A DNA stretch of 64,000 nt, taken from the NCBI RefSeq assembly GCF_003696305.1, contig NZ_RFFK01000003.1, positions 417,312-481,311 of the forward strand, written 5' to 3'. The translations under genes and the position numbers were made by a program. This DNA comes from Pseudomonas sp. AOB-7. GTDB lineage: Bacteria > Pseudomonadota > Gammaproteobacteria > Pseudomonadales > Pseudomonadaceae. Below the pieces are notes generated by a model. The model searched no databases. It saw nothing but the letters and a program-made list of their open reading frames with translations, and was not told the DNA's origin. Positions 26,879 through 36,821 of this stretch are shown here, piece after piece. Position 1 is the first letter of the stretch. Each line of letters starts with the position of its first letter.

Positions 26879-28129
26879 TCAGTAATCGATCGGGTCGCGG
26901 ATGATCGGGCAGGTCATGCAGTGGCCGCCGCCGCGGCCACGCCCCAGTTCGCTGGCGCTGATGGTCACCACCTCGACGCCGGCCTTGCGCAGCAGGGTGT
27001 TGGTGTAGGTGTTGCGGTCGTAGCCGACCACCACGCCCGGCTCCAGGCAGACCACGTTGTTGCCGTCGTCCCACTGCTCGCGCTCGGCCTCGTAGGCGTC
27101 GCCGCCGGTTTCCACCACGCGCAGTTTCTTCAGGTTGAGCGATTCGGCGACCACGTCGAGGAAGGACTTGTCCTCGCGGCGCAGGTCGATGCCGCCGGGG
27201 CGGCTCTCGTCCGGGCGCAGGACGAAGGGCACGATGGAGTTGGCCACTTCCGGGAAGACGGTCACCAGGTCGCGATCGCAGAAGCTGAACACGGTGTCCA
27301 GGTGCATGGCCGCACGCGACTTGCCGAGCCCGGCCACCACCACCCGCTCGGCTGCGCCCTTGGCGAACAGCGCCTGGGCGACCTGGCCGATGGCCTGGTG
27401 CGAGGTGCGCTCGCCCATGCCGATCAGCACGGTGCCGTTGCCGATCGGCATCACGTCGCCGCCCTCCAGGGTCGCGGCGCCATGATCCTGATCCGGGTCG
27501 CCGTACCAGATCTCGAACTGCTCGCCGACGAAGTCCGGGTGGAACTTGTAGATGGCGGTGGTCAGCAGGGTTTCCTGGCGGCGCGCCGGCCAGTACATGG
27601 GGTTGAGGGTGACGCCGCCGTAGATCCAGCAGGTGGTGTCGCGGGTGAACTGGGTGTTGGGCAGCGGCGGGAAGACGAAGCTGGACTCGCCCAGGTAGGC
27701 GTTGAACATCTTCGCCGCGTCGGAGTCCTTGTGCCTGACCAGGTCGGCGCCGGATACGCCGCCGATGAGGAACTCGGCGATCTTGCGCGCCTCCAGGCCC
27801 TCGATAAAGGAGCGCACCTCGCCCTGCAGGCCGAGGCCGACGCTGTTGGGGGTGATCTTGCGGTCGAGAATCCACTTCAGCGCTTGGGGATTTCTCACCG
27901 TCTCTTCCAGCAGGTTGTGCATCTCCACCACCTCGATGCCGCGCTCGCGCATCTTGGTCATGAAGTCGAAGTGGTCGCGTTTGGCCTGGGACACCCAGAT
28001 CACGTCGTCGAATAGCAGTTCGTCGCAGTTGTTCGGGGTCAGGCGCAGGTGGGCCAGGCCCGGCGAGCAGACCATCACCTTGTGCAGTTTGCCGGCTTCC
28101 GAATGGACGCCGAGGGCTTTCTTGGACAT
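26879..28129 (-). CDS. arcA: Arginine deiminase
   Basis: 416 residues; hydrolyses arginine to citrulline and ammonia. The catalytic Cys is in [14 protein letters not shown] at the C-terminus, and [18 protein letters not shown] and [13 protein letters not shown] are conserved substrate-binding blocks. Starts 16 bp after arcD with AGGAG. Supplies ATP under oxygen limitation and ammonia for acid tolerance. Confidence 0.98.
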   Translation of the reverse strand: MSKKALGVHSEAGKLHKVMVCSPGLAHLRLTPNNCDELLFDDVIWVSQAKRDHFDFMTKMRERGIEVVEMHNLLEETVRNPQALKWILDRKITPNSVGLGLQGEVRSFIEGLEARKIAEFLIGGVSGADLVRHKDSDAAKMFNAYLGESSFVFPPLPNTQFTRDTTCWIYGGVTLNPMYWPARRQETLLTTAIYKFHPDFVGEQFEIWYGDPDQDHGAATLEGGDVMPIGNGTVLIGMGERTSHQAIGQVAQALFAKGAAERVVVAGLGKSRAAMHLDTVFSFCDRDLVTVFPEVANSIVPFVLRPDESRPGGIDLRREDKSFLDVVAESLNLKKLRVVETGGDAYEAEREQWDDGNNVVCLEPGVVVGYDRNTYTNTLLRKAGVEVVTISASELGRGRGGGHCMTCPIIRDPIDY

Positions 28130-28145
28130 ATCGAACTCCTTCTCG

Positions 28146-29573
28146 CTAGAGACTCAGGAAACCGTCGTACAGCCCGTAGGCGGCGATGGCGGCACCGATC
28201 AGCACGACGACGAAGATCAGTTTTTCGACGCCGGTGAAGATGGGCTGCCCCAGCTCGCGCTTGGCCTTGGCGAACAGGATCGCGCCTGGGGCATAGAGCA
28301 GGGCGGAGAGCAGCAGGTACTGGACGCCGGCGGCATACACCAGCCACACGGCGTAGAGGGTGGAGATCAGGGCGATCAGCAGGTCCTTGTTACGCTCGCC
28401 GCCGGCGTTCTCGTAGGTCTCGCCGCGCCAGGCCAGCAGCAGCGCATAGGCGCTGGACCAGAAGTAGGGCACCAGGATCATCGAGGTGGCCAGGTACAGC
28501 AGGCTGAGGTAGGTGGAGGCGTTGAACAGGGTGACGATGAGGAACAGCTGGATCAGCCCATTGGTCAGCCACAGGGCGTTGGCCGGGACGTGGTTGGCGT
28601 TCTCCTTGCGCAGGAACTCTGGCATCGTGTGATCTTTGGCCGAGGAGTAGATTATCTCGGCACACAGCAGGGTCCAGGACAGCAGGGCTCCGGCCAGGGA
28701 TACGAGCAAGCCGATGCTGATCAACTGGGCGCCCCAGGGGCCGACCACCTGCTCCAGCACGCCGGCCATCGACGGGTTCTTCAGCCCGGCCAGTTGGGCT
28801 TGGGCCATGATGCCCTGGCTCAGCACGTTGACCAGCACCAGCAGCAGCAGCACGCCGATGAAGCCGACCACCGTGGCCTTGCCGACGTCGCTGCGCTTCT
28901 CGGCGCGGGCCGAGAAGATGCTCGCGCCCTCGATGCCGATGAACACCCAGACGGTGACCAGCATCATGTTGCGCACCTGGTCCATCACGCTGCCCAGCTC
29001 GGGGTTGCCGCTGCCCCAGAAGTCGTTGGTGAACACGTCGAGCTTGAACGCCACCGCGGCGATGACGATGAACAGCGCCAGTGGCAGCATCTTGGCGATG
29101 GTGGTGATGGTGTTGATGAAGGCCGCTTCCTTGATCCCGCGCAGCACCAGGAAGTGCAGCAGCCAGAGCAGTACCGAGGCGCAGATCACCGCCGGCAGAG
29201 TGTTGCCTTCGCCGAACACCGGGAAGAAGTAGCCGAGGGTGGAGAACAGCAACACCATGTAGCTGACGTTGCCGATCCAGGCGCTGATCCAGTAGCCCCA
29301 GGCCGAGGAGAAGCCCATGTAGTCACCGAAGCCGGCCTTGGCGTAGGCGTACACCCCGCCGTCGAGCTCGGGCTTGCGGTTGGCCAGGGTCTGGAACACG
29401 AAGGCCAGCATCAGCATGCCCACCCCGGTGATCAGCCAGCCGATCAGGGTGGCGCCGGCGCCGGCGCTGGCGGCGATGTTCTGCGGCAGGGAGAAGATCC
29501 CGCCGCCGACCATGGAGCCGACCACCAGGGCGATCAAGGCGGCCAGGCGCAGTTTCTGGGTCGAATCGGACAT
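28146..29573 (-). CDS. arcD: Arginine/ornithine antiporter
   Basis: 475 residues, about 12-13 membrane helices, APC superfamily ([23 protein letters not shown] at the N-terminus, then [16 protein letters not shown]). Exchanges external arginine for internal ornithine. I prefer the ATG at 29573 because GGAGGT is 6 bp upstream and the N-terminus then matches ArcD; a longer frame up to 29663 would run through the ANR box. First gene of the operon. Confidence 0.95.
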   Translation of the reverse strand: MSDSTQKLRLAALIALVVGSMVGGGIFSLPQNIAASAGAGATLIGWLITGVGMLMLAFVFQTLANRKPELDGGVYAYAKAGFGDYMGFSSAWGYWISAWIGNVSYMVLLFSTLGYFFPVFGEGNTLPAVICASVLLWLLHFLVLRGIKEAAFINTITTIAKMLPLALFIVIAAVAFKLDVFTNDFWGSGNPELGSVMDQVRNMMLVTVWVFIGIEGASIFSARAEKRSDVGKATVVGFIGVLLLLVLVNVLSQGIMAQAQLAGLKNPSMAGVLEQVVGPWGAQLISIGLLVSLAGALLSWTLLCAEIIYSSAKDHTMPEFLRKENANHVPANALWLTNGLIQLFLIVTLFNASTYLSLLYLATSMILVPYFWSSAYALLLAWRGETYENAGGERNKDLLIALISTLYAVWLVYAAGVQYLLLSALLYAPGAILFAKAKRELGQPIFTGVEKLIFVVVLIGAAIAAYGLYDGFLSL

Positions 29574-29997
29574 CTCGTTACCTCCATGTCGGGGAGCGAC
29601 TGCGGTATTGAGCGCGTTTGGGTGGACAGCCACGTTGATTTGCATCAACCGAGCTGCTGGCAACTGCGCAAACGCACTTGCGCGAAAGCGATCAGCCGTT
29701 TTTGAAGAGCACCTGGGGGGCAGGAAGGCAGCTCTGCGCCGGGCGTTGAGCGACGTCCGACTGTTGAAACGCTAGTCAGCTTTTATGGCAATGCAAGGAC
29801 GGCAAAATGAAAATTTCTCCCGGCCAGGGCCGACCGGGGAGGGGGGCGAGCGGGGCGGATGGCCCCGCTGCTGCACTGGCCGGGTAGGCTGGTGCCTGGA
29901 CTCGAAACGAGCCCGGAGAGGAGGAAACGCGACACCGGGCGGGTAGCCCACTGCAGGCAGCCGTGTCGCGCTTGGCCGCGCCAATTGGCGTGGCCGG
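29574..29997. other. 424-bp region: arcD promoter and proC 3' region
   Basis: The left part holds the ANR-type box and arcD leader. Around 29815-29845 a GC-rich imperfect hairpin (minus strand CTCCCCGG...CCGGGAG followed by AAATTTT) could terminate the proC transcript. No gene seen. Confidence 0.5.
29635..29648 (-). promoter_or_regulatory. ANR/FNR box of the arc operon
   Basis: TTGATTTGCATCAA, a perfect match to the TTGAT-N4-ATCAA consensus, 61 bp upstream of the arcD start. The oxygen-sensing regulator ANR activates arc operons in Pseudomonas. A weak -10 (CAATAC, 29605-29610) is roughly at class II distance. Confidence 0.88.
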
Positions 29998-30789
29998 TCA
30001 GGCGCCTTGGGAAAGCTCCTGGGAGCGGCGCTGGGCCGCTTGCGCCGCCGCTGCGACCAGGCGGCGCAGGGCCTGATCCTGTTCGAAGACGGCGATGGCG
30101 GCGGCGGTGGTGCCGTTGGGCGAAGTCACCGCCGTGCGCAGTTCGACGAAGTCCGCACCGGCCTGGGTCTGCAGCGAGGCCGCGCCGAAGGCGGTCTTCG
30201 CCGCCAGGGTCCTGGCCAGTTCGGGGGAAAGACCGAGGGCGATGCCGGCATCGGCCAGCGCCTCGCTGAACAGGTGGTAGTAGGCCGGGCCACTGCCGGA
30301 GATGGCGGTGACCGCGTCCAGCAGTTCCTCGCGCTCGACCCAGCTGGCGCTGCCGACGGCGCCGAACAGGCGGCCGATCAGCTCGCGCTTGCCGCTATCC
30401 AGCTCGGCGTCGCCATACAGGCCGGTGCAGCCGGCGCCGACCAGCACCGGGGTGTTGGGCATGGCGCGTACCACCGGGCAGCGTCCGCGCAGGGCGGCGG
30501 TGAGGCTGGCGCAGGTGACGCCGGCGGCCACCGACACCACCACGGCGTGCTGGCACAGGGCGTCGGGCAACTCGCCGAGCACCTGACAGGCATGGCCGGG
30601 TTTGGTAGCGACCAGGATCAGATCGAAGGGCTGGGCCGGCACCTGGGTCAGCGCCGGGTAATGGGCGACGGCGGCGTCGGCCGGCGCGTGCGGGTCGACC
30701 GCGACCAGGCGCTGGGCCAGGCCGGCCTCGAGCCAGGCCGCACCGATGGCGCTGCCCATGCGGCCGTAACCGATAAAGAGTGCGTTCAT
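29998..30789 (-). CDS. proC: Pyrroline-5-carboxylate reductase paralogue
   Basis: 263 residues. N-terminal Rossmann motif FIGYGRMGSAIGAAWL (5-20), VVSVAAGVTCASL, the RAMPNTP block and the dimerisation-domain signature AVTAISGSGPAYYHLFSEALADAGIALGLS. It reduces P5C to proline. Its position 115 bp downstream of putA on the same strand is odd, since PutA runs the opposite reaction. It may be a second ProC used to balance P5C, or act on a related cyclic imine. Confidence 0.9.
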   Translation of the reverse strand: MNALFIGYGRMGSAIGAAWLEAGLAQRLVAVDPHAPADAAVAHYPALTQVPAQPFDLILVATKPGHACQVLGELPDALCQHAVVVSVAAGVTCASLTAALRGRCPVVRAMPNTPVLVGAGCTGLYGDAELDSGKRELIGRLFGAVGSASWVEREELLDAVTAISGSGPAYYHLFSEALADAGIALGLSPELARTLAAKTAFGAASLQTQAGADFVELRTAVTSPNGTTAAAIAVFEQDQALRRLVAAAAQAAQRRSQELSQGA

Positions 30790-30904
30790 GCTGTTCCTTG
30801 AGGCCCTATGGCGGGCGCAGCATGCCCGGGAAAGCTTTCAGGCCGCTTTCCCGGGCAAGGTTTCGGCAAACCCCGGCCGCCTCGCGGCGACCGGGCACGG
30901 GCCA

Positions 30905-33900
30905 TCAGCCGATGGTCATCAGGCTGGCGTTGCCGCCGGCTGCCGCGGTGTTGACGCTCAGGGCGTGCTCGATCAGCAGGCGTTCCAGCGGGATGTCGGT
31001 CTCGCCCTTGTTCAGGCCGTGCACGCTGACGATGGCGCCCTTGCGCTGCGCCGCCTGCTGGCAGACCTCGCGCAGCTGGTCGGAGTCGCCGTGATGGAGG
31101 ATGGCGTCGAACTCGGCGTCGACCGTGCTCCAGTCGGCGACCAGCGCGATGCACTTCTGTACCTCCTTGGGCAGCTCGGCGTACAGGCCGCGCTGGCTTT
31201 CCAGCCACAGCGCGCGGCTGCCCACGGCCAGGGTGGCGGCCAGTTGCGCCAGTAGGTCGCCGCGCTCGTCGGCCAGGCCCAGCACGCGCTCGCGCGGCAG
31301 CAGGGTGTAGCTGTTGCGCTCGCCGGTCGGGCCGCTCAGCAGGTGACTACTGTAGCTCTGGCTCAGGCCCAGGTACTGCTCGAACAGGGCGGCAACGGCC
31401 GGCTCCTGCTTGGCCGCCCACTCGGCGAAGGCGGTGCGTGCCTTGGCCAGCTCGGTCGGCACGTCCAGCGCCTGCACGTTGTCGCCGGCCAGCTGCTGGG
31501 CCACGGCTTCCTGCGGACGGGTCGACAGCAGGCGGTACAGGTACAGCGGGCCGCCGGCCTTGGGGCCGGTGCCGGACAGGCCTTCGCCGCCGAACGGCTG
31601 CACGCCGACCACGGCGCCGACCACGTTGCGGTTGACGTACAGGTTGCCCACCTTGGCGCTGCTGACCACCTGGTTGATGGTCTCGTCGATGCGGGTGTGT
31701 ACGCCCAGGGTCAGGCCGTAGCCGCTGTCGTTGATCTGCTGCAGCAGCTTGGCCAGGTCGGCGCGCTGGTAGCGCACCACGTGCAGCACCGGGCCGAAGA
31801 TCTCGCGCTTGAGCTCGTCGAAGCTGTCCAGCTCGATCAGGGTCGGTACCACGAAGGTGCCGCGCTTGAGCTCCTCGGCCTCAAAGCGGGCGCACTGGAA
31901 CACCTTGCGGCCCTTCTCGCGCAGCTTGGCGATGTGGTTGTCGATATTGTCCTTGGCCTCGTGGTCGATCACCGGGCCGATGTCGGTGTGCAGGCGCTCC
32001 GGCGAGCCGACGCGGTACTCGGCCATGGCGCCCTTGAGCATTGCCACCACGCGGTCGGCCACGTCGGCCTGCACGCACAGCACGCGCAGCGCCGAGCAAC
32101 GCTGGCCGGCGCTGTCGAAGGCGGAGTTGACCACGTCGACCACCACCTGCTCGGCCAGCGCCGAGGAGTCGACGATCATGGCGTTGAGGCCGCCGGTCTC
32201 GGCGATCAGCGGAATGCTGCGGCCCTGGGCGTCGAGGCGGCCGGCAATGTTGCGCTGGAGGATGCCGGCCACTTCGGTGGAGCCGGTGAACATCACCCCG
32301 CGCACCCGCTCGTCGCCCACCAGGCGGGCGCCGACGGTTTCGCCACGGCCCGGCAGCAGCTGCACGGCACCGCCGGGCACGCCGGCTTCGAGCAGGATGC
32401 GCACGGCCTGGGCGGCGATCAGCGGGGTCTGTTCGGCCGGCTTGGCCAGCACGGTGTTGCCGGCGGCCAGGGCAGCGGCCACCTGGCCGGTGAAGATCGC
32501 CAGGGGGAAGTTCCACGGGCTGATGCACACCACCGGGCCCAGCGGGCGGTAGCTGTCGTTGCTGAAGCTGCGCGCCTGGGCCGCGTAGTAGCGGAGGAAG
32601 TCCACCGCCTCGCGCACCTCGGCGATGGCGTTGGCGAAGGTCTTGCCGGATTCGCGTACCAGCAGGCCCATCAGCTGCTGCATCTCGCCTTCCATCTGGT
32701 CGGCGGCCCGCTCGAGCACGGCGGCGCGTTCGGCCGGCTGGGTCGACTGCCAGATCTGCCCGCTGGACTGGGCGCAGAGGATCGCGCTCTTCACATCGGC
32801 CTCGCTGGCCTCGTGCACATGGCCGACCAGGTCGCGCTGATCGGCCGGGTTGCGCACCGGCTCTGCCGGGCCCGGATTGGGCGTGTCGCAACCGAGGATC
32901 GGGCCGGCGACATAGCTATTGTTGGTCGACGACAGCAGCGCCGAGGACAGCGAGCCCAGGCGGTGTTCGTTGGCCAGATCGATGCCTTCGGAGTTGAGTC
33001 GGGCCTCGCCGTACAGATCGCGCGGCAGCGGGATGCGCGGGTGCGGCAGGCCGAGGGTGCCTTCCTGGGCGGCCATCTGCTCGACCTGCTGCACCGGGTC
33101 GAGCACCAGGTCCTTGAGCGAGATGCTGTGGTCGGCGATGCGGTTGACGAAGCTGGTGTTGGCGCCGTTTTCCAGCAGGCGACGCACCAGGTAGGCCAGC
33201 AGCGTCTCGTGGCTGCCGACCGGGGCGTAGATGCGGCACGGACGAGCGTACTTGCCGTCCTTGAGCGAGCCGACCACCTGCTCGTAGAGCGGCTCGCCCA
33301 TGCCGTGCAGGCACTGGAACTCGTACTGGCCCGGGTAGTAGTTCTGCCCGGCGAGCTGGTAGATGGCCGACAGCGAGTGAGCGTTGTGGGTGGCGAACTG
33401 CGGGTAGATGGCTTCCGGCACGGCCAGCAGCTTGCGCGCGCAGGCGATGTAGGACACGTCGGTGTACGGCTTGCGGGTGTACACCGGGTAGCCTTCCAGA
33501 CCGCCCACCTGGGCCAGCTTGATCTCGCTGTCCCAGTAGGCGCCCTTGACCAGGCGGATCATCAGGCGATGGCGGCTGCGCTTGGCCAGGTCGATGACGT
33601 AGTCGATCACGTAGGGGCAGCGCTTCTGGTAGGCCTGGATGACGAAACCGATGCCGTTCCAGCCGGCCAGCTCGGGGGCGAAGCACAGGCGCTCGAGCAG
33701 GTCGAGGGAGATTTCCAGGCGGTCGGCTTCCTCGGCGTCGATGTTCAGGCCGATGTCGTACTGCTTGGCCAGCTTGGTCAGGCCGAGCAGGATCGGGAAC
33801 AGTTCGTCCATCACCCGGTCGTACTGGGCGCGGCTGTAACGCGGGTGCAGCGCCGAGAGCTTGATCGAGATGCCCGGGCCTTCGTAGATGCCGCGGCCGT

Positions 33901-34840
33901 GGGAGGCCTTGCCGATGGCGTGGATGGCCTGCTCGTAGGAGGCCAGGTAGCGCTTGGCGTCTTCCTCGGTCAGCGCGGCTTCGCCGAGCATGTCGTAGGA
34001 GTAGCGGAAGCCCTTGCTTTCCATGCTGCTGGCGTTGGCCAGGGCCTCGCCGATGGTCTCGCCGGTGACGAACTGCTCGCCCATCAGGCGCATGGCCATG
34101 TCCACGCCCTTGCGGATCACCGGCTCGCCGCTCTTGCCGATCAGGCGGTTGAGCGAGGACGACAGGCCTTCCTCGTTATGGGTGGCGACCAGCTTGCCGG
34201 TGATCAGCAGACCCCAGCTGGCGGCGTTGACGAACATCGACGGGCTCTGGCCCAGGTGCTGGCTCCAGTTGCCGTTGGCGATCTTGTCGCGGATCAGGGC
34301 GTCGCGGGTGGCCTTGTCCGGGATGCGCAGCAGCGCCTCGGCCAGGCACATCAGCGCCACGCCTTCCTGCGACGACAGGGAGAACTCCTGCAGCAGGCCC
34401 TGCACCAGGCCCTGGCGGCCACCGGCGCTCTTCTGGTTGCGCAGCTTCTCGGCGATGCCGAGGGCCATCTGGTTGGCCGCTTCGGCCTGCGCCTTGGGCA
34501 GACGCGCCTGCTCCAGCAGCATCGGCAGCGCCTCGGTTTCCGGGCGGCGGTAGGCGGCGGTGATGGCGGCGCGCAGCACCGACTGCGGCAGGATGCTCTC
34601 GGCGAAGTCGAGGAACACCTGCAGGCCCGCCTCGTTCAGGTGCTCCACCGCCTCCTCGCCGGCGGCAGCGGCCAGGCCGGCGTGCTCGGCGGGGGTCAGG
34701 CCACCCTCGATCTGCTCCAGATAATTGAAGATCGCCTGCTTGATCAGCCAGTGCGGGGTGCGGTCGATGGACTGGGCGGCCTGCTTCAGGCGGTCGCGGG
34801 TGGCATCGTCGAGTTTTACGCCAAGGGTGGTGGTGGCCAT
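30905..34840 (-). CDS. putA: Trifunctional proline dehydrogenase / P5C dehydrogenase / repressor
   Basis: 1311 residues. N-terminal ribbon-helix-helix DNA-binding domain (TTTLGVKLDDATRDRLKQAA, 3-22), proline dehydrogenase barrel (about 265-560, with KGAYWDSEIK and the FAD-domain RIYAPVGSHETLLAYLVRR), and P5C dehydrogenase (about 650-1110) with Glu in ETGGLNAMIVD and catalytic Cys915 in GQRCSALRV, then a C-terminal ALDH-like tail. Oxidises proline to glutamate at the membrane and represses put genes when proline is absent. GTTGCA sites lie upstream. Confidence 0.98.
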   Translation of the reverse strand: MATTTLGVKLDDATRDRLKQAAQSIDRTPHWLIKQAIFNYLEQIEGGLTPAEHAGLAAAAGEEAVEHLNEAGLQVFLDFAESILPQSVLRAAITAAYRRPETEALPMLLEQARLPKAQAEAANQMALGIAEKLRNQKSAGGRQGLVQGLLQEFSLSSQEGVALMCLAEALLRIPDKATRDALIRDKIANGNWSQHLGQSPSMFVNAASWGLLITGKLVATHNEEGLSSSLNRLIGKSGEPVIRKGVDMAMRLMGEQFVTGETIGEALANASSMESKGFRYSYDMLGEAALTEEDAKRYLASYEQAIHAIGKASHGRGIYEGPGISIKLSALHPRYSRAQYDRVMDELFPILLGLTKLAKQYDIGLNIDAEEADRLEISLDLLERLCFAPELAGWNGIGFVIQAYQKRCPYVIDYVIDLAKRSRHRLMIRLVKGAYWDSEIKLAQVGGLEGYPVYTRKPYTDVSYIACARKLLAVPEAIYPQFATHNAHSLSAIYQLAGQNYYPGQYEFQCLHGMGEPLYEQVVGSLKDGKYARPCRIYAPVGSHETLLAYLVRRLLENGANTSFVNRIADHSISLKDLVLDPVQQVEQMAAQEGTLGLPHPRIPLPRDLYGEARLNSEGIDLANEHRLGSLSSALLSSTNNSYVAGPILGCDTPNPGPAEPVRNPADQRDLVGHVHEASEADVKSAILCAQSSGQIWQSTQPAERAAVLERAADQMEGEMQQLMGLLVRESGKTFANAIAEVREAVDFLRYYAAQARSFSNDSYRPLGPVVCISPWNFPLAIFTGQVAAALAAGNTVLAKPAEQTPLIAAQAVRILLEAGVPGGAVQLLPGRGETVGARLVGDERVRGVMFTGSTEVAGILQRNIAGRLDAQGRSIPLIAETGGLNAMIVDSSALAEQVVVDVVNSAFDSAGQRCSALRVLCVQADVADRVVAMLKGAMAEYRVGSPERLHTDIGPVIDHEAKDNIDNHIAKLREKGRKVFQCARFEAEELKRGTFVVPTLIELDSFDELKREIFGPVLHVVRYQRADLAKLLQQINDSGYGLTLGVHTRIDETINQVVSSAKVGNLYVNRNVVGAVVGVQPFGGEGLSGTGPKAGGPLYLYRLLSTRPQEAVAQQLAGDNVQALDVPTELAKARTAFAEWAAKQEPAVAALFEQYLGLSQSYSSHLLSGPTGERNSYTLLPRERVLGLADERGDLLAQLAATLAVGSRALWLESQRGLYAELPKEVQKCIALVADWSTVDAEFDAILHHGDSDQLREVCQQAAQRKGAIVSVHGLNKGETDIPLERLLIEHALSVNTAAAGGNASLMTIG

Positions 34841-35216
34841 GGGGAGTCCTACTTGTCAGGTGATGCACGGCAAAAAAAGCTGCGGGAGATTAAACCTGCA
34901 TCCATCCTGGGTGCAACCAGGTGCAACCTTTGATTTCGCTCGGTGCGACGGACGTTGATTCGGGTGTTTGAAATTTGGCCTAAGCCAGGTTTTCAGGGGG
35001 CGCGGGATTCGAGGGGGATGCTGTCGCGATGTGCGGGTAGGGCTCGACATGGCTGCGCCTGCTGCGATCTGACTGGCCTCACGTTGCTTGGGTGCAACCA
35101 AGCTCGCTTGCCTGGAGGAGGCAGGGAGGGATGGGTGCTACCCACTCAGGGTAGCCTTGTCAGAGAACTTTGTAGCAGGGCGGAGCCGGTCTCCGATCAG
35201 TGGGCGTGTGACGCGC
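34841..35216. other. 376-bp putA control region
   Basis: Holds the putA leader and TGCAAC hexamers at 34912, 34922 and 35093 (GTTGCA on the putA strand). No coding sequence is convincing; short frames across it lack homology. The part nearest 35160-35216 is the 3' region of the DUF2790 gene. Confidence 0.6.
34912..34927 (-). promoter_or_regulatory. Paired GTTGCA sites, probable PutA operator
   Basis: Two GTTGCA hexamers (minus strand) 10 bp apart, about one helical turn, 72-87 bp upstream of putA; a third is at 35093-35098. GTTGCA is the consensus established for the E. coli PutA RHH domain. Confidence 0.65.
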
Positions 35217-35444
35217 TCAGTAATGGCAGTCCTCGCCCTGGCGCTGGTAGATAAGGGTGTGCTGCCGGCCTTGCGAGTCCAGGTAGACCATGCGTGCCTC
35301 GCCCACCTCGCAGCCGTGCGGCAGGCTCTGGCTGATGACCTTGGCCACGTCCAGGTGCATGCCGTAGTGGTAGTGCTGCGGTTCGTCGGCGTGGGCCAGG
35401 GCAGCGGCGAAGGACAGGGGGAATAACCAGGCGAGATGCTTCAT
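35217..35444 (-). CDS. DUF2790 small periplasmic protein
   Basis: 75 residues: a signal peptide (LAWLFPLSFAAALAHA) and a short mature domain with YGMHLDVAKVISQS, CEVGEARMVYLDSQG and a final Cys (C73). DUF2790 is a Pseudomonas family of secreted proteins without known function, often several paralogues per genome and metal- or stress-responsive. The two mature Cys may form a disulfide. Confidence 0.85.
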   Translation of the reverse strand: MKHLAWLFPLSFAAALAHADEPQHYHYGMHLDVAKVISQSLPHGCEVGEARMVYLDSQGRQHTLIYQRQGEDCHY

Positions 35445-35558
35445 CGTGACCTCGAATCGGCAGCGGCTGGCACGCCGCCGCGAGTGAATAAAAGGGGCCG
35501 CGCAGGCGGCCCAGGGACGTTGACGGGGAGCTGGCAGGTCGACGCCGGGAGGAAGGGC

Positions 35559-35735
35559 TCAGCCCTGTTGCTGGGAGGCTTCGGCGGTGCGTTGCGCCTG
35601 CTGCTGCGCCGAGCCGGCGTTTTGCTGCAGCTTTGCGTGGTGCTCGACGAAGGCGGAGGATTCCTCGGCCAGGCAGGCCTGGGCGGCGAGCAGGGTGGCG
35701 AGGGTCAGGCTGGCGGCAGTGAGAAGCTGTTTCAT
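35559..35735 (-). CDS. Small secreted Gln/Ala-rich protein
   Basis: 58 residues: MKQLLTAASLTLATLLAAQA is a clear signal peptide, followed by a short hydrophilic Gln/Ala-rich mature peptide (KLQQNAGSAQQQAQR). The start has GGATCGCC upstream. It lies 114 bp upstream of the DUF2790 gene on the same strand and shares its small, secreted character. No homologue recognised. Confidence 0.6.
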   Translation of the reverse strand: MKQLLTAASLTLATLLAAQACLAEESSAFVEHHAKLQQNAGSAQQQAQRTAEASQQQG

Positions 35736-35825
35736 GGGGCGATCCTCTGGCGGATTCTTCGTGGGTTCGAAGCCATGCTAGTGGCGCGCAGGACCATGAA
35801 ACAGACAGCGACAGGTGAATGACCT

Positions 35826-36782
35826 TTACCTGTGACGTAACAATTGCCCGGCCTCCGCCCAGCAGGCCGGGTCGTCCAGCACCGCTTCGTCGGCGGCCAG
35901 CAGCGGCGGCAGTTCGGCCTTGAGAAAATCCACCCAGGTGCGCGTCTTGGCGTCGAGAAAGCGCCGCGACGGGTACAGCGCGTAGATGCTCAGGGCGCGC
36001 AGGCGGTGCTGCGGCAGGATGCGCAGCAGGCGCCCCTCGCGTAGCGGCTGGCTGGCGACGAACGAGGGCAGCAGGCAGAAGCCCATGCCCGCCTGCGCCG
36101 CCTTGACCAGCGCCTCGGCGACGTTGACCTGGAAGCTCTCGGCCGGCAGGGCGTCCAGCTGCTCGTCGCCGAAATTCCACTGGCCGCGGTACAGCGGGTC
36201 GGTCAGGCGCAGGTAACGGTGCCGCTGCAGATCGCCCGGCTGCTGCGGCACGCCGTGCTCGGCCAGGTAGCTGGGCGCGGCGCACAGCACGCTGTACACC
36301 GGGCCCAGGCGCTGCGCCACCAGTTGCGAGTCGGGCAGGTCGCGGGCGAAGGCGATGGTCACGTCGTGGCCGTCTTCCAGCAGGTCCGGGGTGCGCTGGG
36401 CCAGGGTCAGCTCCACCACCACCTGCGGATGCCGTTCGGCGTAGCGCGCGATCAGCGGCGTCAGGTGCTGCAGGCCGAGGCCGGTCATGGTGTGCACGCG
36501 CAGCCGGCCGCTGGGGGTGAGGTGGGCGCCACGCGCCTCGGCGGCGGCCTCGTCGACCTGGGCGAGAATCTGCCGGCAGCGCTCCAGGTAGCGCTCGCCG
36601 GTCTCGGTCAGCGCCAGGCGCCGGGTGGTGCGATGCAGCAGGCGTGCCTGCAGCTGCTGCTCCAGATCGGCGACCAGCCGCGACACCTGCGCGGTGGACA
36701 GATCCAGCGCCTGGGCGGCGGCGGTGAAGCTGCCGTCGTCGATCACCCGGACGAACACGCGCATGCTGTGCAAGGTATCCAT
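35826..36782 (-). CDS. LysR-family transcriptional regulator
   Basis: 318 residues. Winged HTH at the N-terminus (GSFTAAAQALDLSTAQVSRLVADLEQQL, about 17-44) and a periplasmic-binding-protein-like effector domain (GRLRVHTMTGLG; GMGFCLLPSFVA). Belongs to the large CrgA-like group. The target is not evident; the small secreted-protein genes lie downstream on the same strand and argO lies 39 bp upstream on the same strand. Confidence 0.88.
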   Translation of the reverse strand: MDTLHSMRVFVRVIDDGSFTAAAQALDLSTAQVSRLVADLEQQLQARLLHRTTRRLALTETGERYLERCRQILAQVDEAAAEARGAHLTPSGRLRVHTMTGLGLQHLTPLIARYAERHPQVVVELTLAQRTPDLLEDGHDVTIAFARDLPDSQLVAQRLGPVYSVLCAAPSYLAEHGVPQQPGDLQRHRYLRLTDPLYRGQWNFGDEQLDALPAESFQVNVAEALVKAAQAGMGFCLLPSFVASQPLREGRLLRILPQHRLRALSIYALYPSRRFLDAKTRTWVDFLKAELPPLLAADEAVLDDPACWAEAGQLLRHR

Positions 36783-36821
36783 TGTTGCTCCTGGCGTAAG
36801 AGGCCAGGGGATTATGCGCGA

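Noticed and set aside
31343..34933. 1196-codon open frame opposite putA
   Set aside because: Antisense shadow of putA caused by high GC; Val/Gly/Ala/Gln/His-rich with no domain.
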